Positions 14,822 through 19,600 of a DNA stretch of 19,600 nt are shown piece after piece. Position 1 is the stretch's first letter. Each line of letters begins with the position of its first letter. The notes under the pieces are model-generated. The model was not told where the DNA came from and ran no database searches. It saw nothing but the letters and a program-made list of their open reading frames with translations. The stretch is from SIG565 sp964607025 (GTDB lineage: Bacteria > Bacillota > Clostridia > Oscillospirales > Acutalibacteraceae): contig CAZSIL010000027.1 in the NCBI GenBank assembly GCA_964607025.1, positions 1-19,600 of the forward strand, read 5' to 3'. Position numbers and translations under genes: made by a program.

Positions 14822-15068
14822 CGAAAAGCATGCATTGAGAAAGGAGCATAATATGATTTTTGAAAAGCAAATCTCTAATTCTGACATCGCAGAACCTATG
14901 GGGTGTAGTTGTGGCACAACCTATGATCCTTCCAAGTCGCAAAGTAAGCATACCGCTGATCAAAAAACTAACGCTAATACATGTTCAACTAAAGGTTAAT
15001 TCCAAACGTTGATAATATATTAACAATTAAGAAATAATATTAAATAATTAAACTATGCATGCTTTTCG
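14822..15068. repeat. 14-base perfect inverted repeat flanking the precursor gene
   Basis: CGAAAAGCATGCAT (14822-14835) and ATGCATGCTTTTCG (15055-15068) are exact reverse complements. They bracket the 48-codon precursor gene, with the left copy 17 bases before its start and the right copy 55 bases after its stop. Each contains the palindrome GCATGC. The arrangement could form a long stem-loop around the gene's transcript, mark a cassette, or provide binding sites. Coincidence is less likely at this distance. Confidence 0.75.
14853..14999 (+). CDS. Putative RiPP precursor peptide (48 residues, three Cys)
   Basis: This short gene has a strong ribosome binding site (AAAGGAG, 6 bases before the ATG) and follows directly after the maturation genes. 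The N-terminal segment (MIFEKQISNSDIAEPMG) reads like a leader. The C-terminal 32 residues start with CSCGTTYDPS and are rich in Ser, Thr, Asn, Lys and Asp, with cysteines at 18, 20 and 44. Cys residues are usual thioether sites for radical SAM/SPASM enzymes, and C44 sits four residues from the end. It has no membrane segment and is not a typical double-glycine leader; Met16-Gly17 is a possible cut site. It is the best precursor candidate for this operon. Compared with CLI_3235-type precursors I remember, it has few cysteines. Confidence 0.75.
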   Translation: MIFEKQISNSDIAEPMGCSCGTTYDPSKSQSKHTADQKTNANTCSTKG

Positions 15069-15223
15069 CTTATTATAAACAATGATTAAATGATGATAAA
15101 CAAATTAAACTGAAATTCGGCGGTTTTGGAGCATTATTAGATATTATATGTTTTTTAGATTTGATTACAAAATGTTAATAATATTGTTAGTTGCCATTAG
15201 GGCGCTATAGAAAGGAAGAAGGT
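15000..15223 (+). other. AT-rich spacer between precursor and transporter genes
   Basis: Beyond the right arm of the 14-base inverted repeat, I see no gene and no clear terminator. No promoter with both good boxes was found. A 20-codon frame (15149-15211, MFFRFDYKMLIILLVAIRAL) lacks a ribosome binding site. The transporter may be expressed by read-through from the precursor operon or from a promoter that I could not recognise. Confidence 0.4.
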
Positions 15224-15514
15224 ATGAAAAAATATTTTTCAGATTTTGGTGAAACAATAGCAGCATCAAAATATATGTTAGGATATATTAGGCAAGACGG
15301 CAAAGGATATATCTTTTTGACTATATTGAAAGCTTTGATAAATGCTGCTTTTTTGATGATTTATACGATATTTCCCGGATTGCTCATAAATGAGTTGATT
15401 GGTGCAAAACACATAGAAAGTATACTGATATATGCAGCGGCAATTACTATATCTCCGTTATTGCAGAATTTGATTTATGCGGTGATCAACAATATTTCTA
15501 CAAAAAAAGGTTAA
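15224..15514 (+). CDS. ABC exporter, N-terminal membrane part (frame broken)
   Basis: The 96-residue frame starts at an ATG with AAAGGAAG 6 bases upstream. It contains the first two membrane segments of an ABC exporter half: YIFLTILKALINAAFLMIYT and SILIYAAAITISPLL. It ends at TAA right after a run of seven A (15502-15508). The remaining transmembrane and ATPase parts follow in the -1 frame. By itself this piece cannot transport. The gene directly follows the peptide precursor, so export of the modified peptide is the likely role. There is no N-terminal C39 peptidase domain, so leader removal would need another protease. Confidence 0.82.
   Translation: MKKYFSDFGETIAASKYMLGYIRQDGKGYIFLTILKALINAAFLMIYTIFPGLLINELIGAKHIESILIYAAAITISPLLQNLIYAVINNISTKKG
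15502..15508 (+). other. Slippery-type A7 run at the ABC transporter frame break
   Basis: Zero-frame codons are ACA AAA AAA GGT TAA, so A-AAA-AAA is a classic -1 slippery heptamer. Slipping gives AGG TTA ATC CTA and continues into the remainder of the exporter. A missing A in an eight-A run would give the same picture. Only a weak GGTGA lies upstream and no downstream hairpin is obvious. Confidence 0.5.
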
Positions 15515-17013
15515 TCCTAAAAAATGGGATAGTTCAGAAATTTTACAGACATATTGCTCATATGGACTATGAATATCTTGAAAATCCTGATATACAAAAT
15601 CTGAAAGGGCATGCTGCAGATGCATTAGATTCAGCATTCAATGTAGTTGATCAGCTTTCAGGATTGTTGTCTGCAATTTTGGGTTTTGCTGCGATTTCGT
15701 CCTTGATAGTAATGTTAAATCCTCTTGTAATTTTAATGATTTTATTAGTGATTTTCTTGAATTCGCTAATTACCAAGCGTTTAAGCAAAAAAACCCATCT
15801 TACTGATCTTGAAATCGAGAATAATGGTAGACGTGAGTGGGGCGCCTCCTATATGTTGGATAATTTGTATTTTGCTAAAGAAACTCGCATTTTCAATCTT
15901 GTTGAAATGCTATTAAATCTATATTTAAATGTGAAAGATATTTCTAATCAACTGGTTTATAAAAATCAAAAAGACCGTAATAACGCAGGCATGCTTCAAG
16001 CTTTGATTAATGTTGTAAAAGATGTGGTGATATACGGGTATCTTATTGTTCTTGTGTTAACAAATAGTTTGGCAATTGGTACTATGTCCATATACTTAAA
16101 TGCTGCTAATCAGTTCTCTTCGAATCTTACTAACGTTGTAAATTCTTATCTGAATTTAACTCGAAGTAGTTTGAGAATACGTGAATTGATTAAGTTTATG
16201 AATTTACCTTTAAAGCAATATGAATCAGGAACATTAACACCAAAATTTGACCGTAATTCTGTAATAGAATTCAAAAATGTTTCGTTTAAATATCCTGGTA
16301 GCGAAAGATATGCTATACGTAATCTTAATGTTATCATCCGTGGGGATGAAAAACTTTGTATAGTGGGTGAAAATGGTGCTGGAAAATCCACATTCATTAA
16401 GTTACTTACAAGGCTATATTTTCCTTCAGAAGGGGAGATATTGCTTAATGGCATTAACATTAATGAGTATGATTATGAAAAATGGCAACGTCTATTTGCT
16501 CCTGTATTTCAAGACTTTGTTAAATATTATATGTCATTTGGAGAAAATATAGTGTTAAACAATATTTACGACACCAGTAAACTCGATGACATATGTAAAG
16601 ATTGTGGTTTGGATGAATTGGTCAATAAGTTGCCGAAACGTTATGAAACATCGCTGGATAAATGGATTGACGAAGATGGTTTTGAACCATCTGGCGGCGA
16701 AATGCAGCGAATTGCGATTGCACGAGCATGCTACCATGGTGGAGATATTTATTTGCTTGATGAACCAACTGCTGCACTCGATCCGAGAGCCGAGTATGAT
16801 GTTTACGCACAGTTTAATGATATGATAACGGATAAATGCGCAGTGCTTATCACACATCGCTTATCTGCAGTTCAATTAGCTGACAAAGTCGCTGTTTTTG
16901 ATAGTGGAAATATTGTAGAGTATGGAACGCATTGCGAATTATTATCAAATAATGGCATTTATGCGGAGATGTTTAATAAACAAGCAGAGTTTTATAAGAA
17001 TAATATTGATTAA
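15508..17013 (+). CDS. ABC exporter, remaining membrane domain and ATPase (-1 frame)
   Basis: About 500 residues continue the exporter from the frame break. The join reads KKRLILKNGIVQKFYRHIAH then MDYEYLENPDI, the usual intracellular loop between segments 2 and 3, so no residues are missing. Further membrane segments follow (around 15650-15770 and 16000-16100). The ATPase has Walker A VGENGAGKST (16361-16390), the Q-loop VFQDF, the signature PSGGEMQRIAIARA, Walker B DIYLLDEPTAALD and the H-loop THRLS, all intact. The first usable ATG (15562) lacks a ribosome binding site. It should dimerise to export the mature peptide across the membrane. Confidence 0.85.
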   Translation, partial: RLILKNGIVQKFYRHIAHMDYEYLENPDIQNLKGHAADALDSAFNVVDQLSGLLSAILGFAAISSLIVMLNPLVILMILLVIFLNSLITKRLSKKTHLTDLEIENNGRREWGASYMLDNLYFAKETRIFNLVEMLLNLYLNVKDISNQLVYKNQKDRNNAGMLQALINVVKDVVIYGYLIVLVLTNSLAIGTMSIYLNAANQFSSNLTNVVNSYLNLTRSSLRIRELIKFMNLPLKQYESGTLTPKFDRNSVIEFKNVSFKYPGSERYAIRNLNVIIRGDEKLCIVGENGAGKSTFIKLLTRLYFPSEGEILLNGININEYDYEKWQRLFAPVFQDFVKYYMSFGENIVLNNIYDTSKLDDICKDCGLDELVNKLPKRYETSLDKWIDEDGFEPSGGEMQRIAIARACYHGGDIYLLDEPTAALDPRAEYDVYAQFNDMITDKCAVLITHRLSAVQLADKVAVFDSGNIVEYGTHCELLSNNGIYAEMFNKQAEFYKNNID

Positions 17014-17073
17014 TATAATTTTGATGTCATTTAAAGATTAAAAAATATATAAGAATAATTAAGTTTTATTTAG

Positions 17074-17114
17074 AAAAATGCCTATGAATACAAGCGGTAT
17101 TCATAGGCATTTTT
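17074..17114. terminator. Bidirectional terminator between ABC exporter and sensor kinase genes
   Basis: AAAAATGCCTATGAATAC (17074-17091) pairs exactly with GTATTCATAGGCATTTTT (17097-17114), an 18-base stem with a 5-base loop. The A-run on the left and T-run on the right make it functional on both strands. It lies between convergent genes. Confidence 0.92.
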
Positions 17115-17118
17115 CAAA

Positions 17119-18429
17119 TTACTCAGAAACCATTCTCGTTACTTGAGTAGGAAGACATATCTGTACACCGAACATATCGAATTCCTCGTAATACTCAATC
17201 ATTCCGTGATATTTATTAACGATTGTGGCTATAATAGATGTTCCATATCCATGTGATCCATCTTGTTTCTTTGTTGACTTAAGCTCTTTATTGGTTGTTA
17301 GTACTGATTGACAAATAGTGTTTTTGCAAATTATAACACGGTTTGAATTTTGTCTGAAAAAGAATAATTCTATGCGTTTTTCTTTTGTGCGCTGTATTGC
17401 TTCAACTGCATTGTCTAATATGTTGCCCAATAATGATGCAAGGTCTAGTTCGTCAATATCTGATAAATCGCCTATGGAACCGGAAACTATGATTTCTGTG
17501 TCACTTAAATTTCCTAATTTCGAATTAATTATGTAATCTAATATTTTGTTGTCCGATTTTATAATATTGCCGATTTTTTCATCGGTGGGAAGAAGTTTTT
17601 GTAAATATATTTTACAATCATCATATTCATTGTTGTCAAGATGACCTTTCAAAATCGTTAGATGTTGTTTCATATCATGCTGTATTTTTCGGATATTAGT
17701 CCAAGTTATTGTGGCATCATTGTACTTTGTACGCTCAAATTCCAGCTTTTCCTCTAATAGTTTGACTTTGTATTTATTGTGCTGAAGCTTAAGCAACTGT
17801 CCTATTAAAACATACAATAGCGTGTTTGCAAGAATAAAAGTTATAGTGATGATTAAAACCAGCATTTGTGCATTATTATCGGTTGTTATTGCCGATATAT
17901 ACATAGCAGAAGCAAGACCAATAATTGTTGTAAGCGAAAAACAAAAGCTCAATAATCCGTTTTTTATATCTAGTGTATCATCAGCTTTAAATATGTGTAA
18001 GATTAGTTTTGAAATAGCAAGTAATGCGATTTTGTGAACTACAAGATATATATGTCTTACATGATTTTCTGCACCTTGAAGTGCAGAGTCGAAATCATTA
18101 ACAATCATAGAAATAACAAGGTAAACTAAACTGCTTAAAAGTGCTAGGGTAATCTCAAATATAAATGCTGATAGTATGGCTCGTATGTAGTGTTTGTTAG
18201 ATACAATAACTGCATAGATAATATATAGCAGCAAAAATAATATGGTTGATAATGTATTAAATCCTGGCAAAAAATTATCACTAAAAATTGTATAAGCGAA
18301 AATTATCAATATTGAAGGAAGCCAGATAAAATTATTTCTAAAGTCTTTATGGTTAAATTTTGTAATAAAATAGACGGCCAATATACTATCGAACAACGAA
18401 GCTCCGTATTCGAATATAGTGCTAATCAT
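17119..18429 (-). CDS. AgrC-like sensor histidine kinase (GHKL)
   Basis: A 436-residue membrane kinase. The N-terminal half (about 1-215) is hydrophobic with about six membrane segments, as expected for a receptor of a cyclic peptide. The cytoplasmic half has the H-box IQHDMKQHL (H251 the likely phosphorylated histidine), the N-box LGNILDNAVEA and the G-box GSHGYGTSII, typical of AgrC-type GHKL kinases. It probably senses the mature agrD product outside the cell and phosphorylates the regulator encoded just upstream. The two genes overlap by 4 bases (ATGA). It follows the regulator, whereas in the well-known staphylococcal locus the kinase gene comes first. Confidence 0.88.
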   Translation of the reverse strand: MISTIFEYGASLFDSILAVYFITKFNHKDFRNNFIWLPSILIIFAYTIFSDNFLPGFNTLSTILFLLLYIIYAVIVSNKHYIRAILSAFIFEITLALLSSLVYLVISMIVNDFDSALQGAENHVRHIYLVVHKIALLAISKLILHIFKADDTLDIKNGLLSFCFSLTTIIGLASAMYISAITTDNNAQMLVLIITITFILANTLLYVLIGQLLKLQHNKYKVKLLEEKLEFERTKYNDATITWTNIRKIQHDMKQHLTILKGHLDNNEYDDCKIYLQKLLPTDEKIGNIIKSDNKILDYIINSKLGNLSDTEIIVSGSIGDLSDIDELDLASLLGNILDNAVEAIQRTKEKRIELFFFRQNSNRVIICKNTICQSVLTTNKELKSTKKQDGSHGYGTSIIATIVNKYHGMIEYYEEFDMFGVQICLPTQVTRMVSE

Positions 18430-19157
18430 TTAGTGATCCTCCTTCGAATAAACTGCATATACGCGGTTTTGAAAGAATTTAATTTGCGGCGACTTATGTT
18501 GATGTTTTCGCCGGTTTTCATAATTACACAGTCATTTTCAACGTTTGAAATATGTTCATAATTGATAATATATGATGATTGTATTCTGTAGAAATCATAG
18601 GGTGTGACAAGTTCTTCCACAGAGTTTAATGTTCCTCTGCATTTATAAGTTTTCGAATTAGTGGTTTTAATTGCAAAATAATTCTTCTGACCTTCAAAAA
18701 GTACTATATCCTTTATACGTAACAATTCTTCTCCCTCTGTTGTGTCAAACGAAAGCGTTTCTTTATCTAATAAACATTTGTCAATTACTTTTTTAAAAGT
18801 AATTGGAAGTTCTTGATTCAAATGTGCTTTGCGCAAAAATCGAAAAGGACAATATTCAAATGAACTATATACAAAGTCTTCATAGGATGATACAAAAATA
18901 ATAACTGTATCAGGATGATTTTTGCATAAATATTCAGCAAGTTTAAATCCATTAATGTTAGGCATATCGATATCCAAAAAAAGAATATTAATTGATTGCT
19001 TTTTTAAATGTTTGATAACATCGCTGGCAGAGCCGAATGCGGGGATAACTTTACAATCAATTCGTTCAGAAAGATTATATACGCATAATTCATACAACTT
19101 TTTTGTTAGCGTCATTGCAAAATGGGGGTTATCGTCACAAATACCAATAGTTAACAT
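18426..19157 (-). CDS. AgrA-like LytTR-family response regulator
   Basis: A 243-residue regulator. The receiver (1-125) has the acidic pair D8-D9, the phosphorylation site D62 in FLDIDMP, S90 in FVSSYEDF and K110. The C-terminal LytTR DNA-binding domain (about 145-240) includes DIVLFEGQKNYFAIKT and FYRIQSSYIINYEHI. LytTR proteins of the agr type bind pairs of imperfect direct repeats upstream of target promoters. The start follows CAAGGAGG at about 8 bases. Likely targets are agrBD and, by inference, the peptide operon promoter near 9563. It is translationally coupled to the kinase gene. Confidence 0.9.
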   Translation of the reverse strand: MLTIGICDDNPHFAMTLTKKLYELCVYNLSERIDCKVIPAFGSASDVIKHLKKQSINILFLDIDMPNINGFKLAEYLCKNHPDTVIIFVSSYEDFVYSSFEYCPFRFLRKAHLNQELPITFKKVIDKCLLDKETLSFDTTEGEELLRIKDIVLFEGQKNYFAIKTTNSKTYKCRGTLNSVEELVTPYDFYRIQSSYIINYEHISNVENDCVIMKTGENINISRRKLNSFKTAYMQFIRRRITK

Positions 19158-19188
19158 TGTATTATCCTCCTTGTATCAATATAGTTAT

Positions 19189-19217
19189 ATTTTAACATGA
19201 ATCGATCAATAAATCAA
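19189..19217 (-). promoter_or_regulatory. Promoter for the regulator-kinase genes
   Basis: On the minus strand TTGATT (19217-19212) and TAAAAT (19194-19189) are separated by 17 bases. The regulator start lies 31 bases downstream. Together with the terminator after agrD, this suggests that the regulator and kinase are transcribed apart from agrBD. Confidence 0.7.
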
Positions 19218-19230
19218 TAAAGTAAATGTA

Positions 19231-19265
19231 AGAATAAAGGCTGTTGCATATCAAATGCAACAGCC
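19231..19265 (-). terminator. Terminator after agrD
   Basis: On the minus strand GGCTGTTGCAT and ATGCAACAGCC form a perfect 11-base stem (19265-19255 with 19249-19239) with a 5-base loop, followed by TTTATTCT. It begins 8 bases after the agrD stop. Confidence 0.85.
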
Positions 19266-19273
19266 AATGTCGC

Positions 19274-19405
19274 TTATTTAGACATTTCTTTGAGAGCTGC
19301 GGGTTCTTTGGGCTGATATGCATTCCAATTCGATGCAGCACCACATGCAGAAACGGCAGTTTTCTTTGCAACGGCAGCGACAACCTTAGCGATTGTATTA
19401 AGCAT
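19274..19405 (-). CDS. agrD: AgrD-like cyclic lactone autoinducer peptide precursor
   Basis: A 43-residue peptide gene with AAAGGAG 7-8 bases upstream of the ATG. It has an amphipathic, Ala/Val/Lys-rich N-terminus (MLNTIAKVVAAVAKKTAV) for membrane targeting, a single cysteine at residue 21, and the C-terminal segment YQPKEPAAL. The YQPKEP stretch is typical of clostridial cyclic-lactone autoinducer precursors I remember. C21 would form the thiolactone; the exact ring and cut sites are not predicted. The ATG overlaps the stop of agrB (which ends at 19398), as usual for agrBD. The product would be processed by AgrB and sensed by the kinase encoded at 17119-18429. Confidence 0.9.
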   Translation of the reverse strand: MLNTIAKVVAAVAKKTAVSACGAASNWNAYQPKEPAALKEMSK

Positions 19406-19600
19406 GGTGTATTCTCCTTTCAAAAAATGGAATTATCATCAAAATAATGATTAATAAAAGTGAATAAAAAATAGTATTACTTATACTTGGTTGTGTGCTA
19501 CAAAGAGATAATCCAAAGATGCACACACAATCAAATATCACTACTCCTCTTAATTTGTTTTTCTTTCGTTGCTTGTCCGAAAGCGGCTTGTTTGGATTTT
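19398..19600 (-). CDS. agrB: AgrB-like peptide-processing membrane protease, C-terminal part
   Basis: The window edge cuts this gene; 66 C-terminal residues are visible. They begin with NPNKPLSDKQRKK, matching the NKPL motif of AgrB proteins, followed by two hydrophobic segments (residues about 17-33 and 43-59) and a short basic tail. AgrB cleaves and cyclises the AgrD peptide and helps release it. The active-site His and Cys lie upstream, outside the window, so activity cannot be judged. The stop overlaps the agrD start by 8 bases. Confidence 0.82.
   Translation of the reverse strand, partial: NPNKPLSDKQRKKNKLRGVVIFDCVCIFGLSLCSTQPSISNTIFYSLLLIIILMIIPFFERRIHHA

Noticed and set aside
15149..15211. 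20-codon hydrophobic frame before the exporter gene
   Set aside because: No ribosome binding site, and the sequence is simply AT-rich.
1..19600. CRISPR array, tRNA, rRNA or insertion sequence
   Set aside because: No regularly spaced repeats with spacers, no tRNA-like cloverleaf, no rRNA stretch and no transposase motif were recognised on either strand.

Overview
The window looks like part of an integrative and conjugative (or mobilizable) element from a low-GC Gram-positive bacterium of the class Clostridia, probably a gut lineage. The basis is AGGAGG-type ribosome binding sites, a MobP/MobL-type relaxase, a VirD4 coupling protein, DUF6103-like proteins and an agr-type quorum-sensing locus. 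No rRNA or tRNA gene and no CRISPR array was seen. Species cannot be fixed from the sequence alone. LEFT HALF (about 1-9270, moderate GC): transfer functions. Two related DUF6103-like proteins (47-1016) are followed by a repeat-rich non-coding stretch that looks like an origin of transfer (1017-1401). Next come a ribbon-helix-helix protein, an unrecognised element protein and a large relaxase fused to 13 Sel1-like repeats (2420-5350). A YafQ/DinJ-type toxin-antitoxin pair sits in the opposite orientation (5398-5945). A DUF3991/TOPRIM protein, a VirD4-type coupling protein and a small winged-helix protein complete this half, which ends at a strong hairpin (9221-9269). RIGHT HALF (about 9270-19600, visibly much more AT-rich): a peptide natural-product cargo with its own signalling system. 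One operon (9683-14999) encodes an AMP-forming acyl ligase, an acyl carrier protein, a PaaK-like adenylating enzyme, a radical SAM/SPASM maturase, a partner protein and a 48-residue Cys-containing peptide. I read that peptide (14853-14999) as the RiPP precursor. A half-size ABC exporter gene (15224-17013) follows. A bidirectional terminator (17074-17114) separates it from a convergent agr locus: the agrB 3' end, agrD, a LytTR response regulator and a GHKL sensor kinase, in the order B-D-regulator-kinase. HOW IT FITS: the likely model is that the agr peptide signal switches on production of a radical-SAM-modified peptide, which the ABC protein exports, with the whole island carried on a transfer element. 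The ACP and two adenylating enzymes suggest an acyl or carboxyl-activation step in addition to radical SAM chemistry. This set resembles the clostridial 'Cys-rich peptide maturation system' families I remember (CcpM, the ACP-related protein, the TIGR04066 protein), but I could not run a search. Two cargo genes, the radical SAM maturase and the ABC exporter, are each split by a -1 frame change in a seven-base homopolymer. These may be sequencing errors, decay, or translational or transcriptional slippage.
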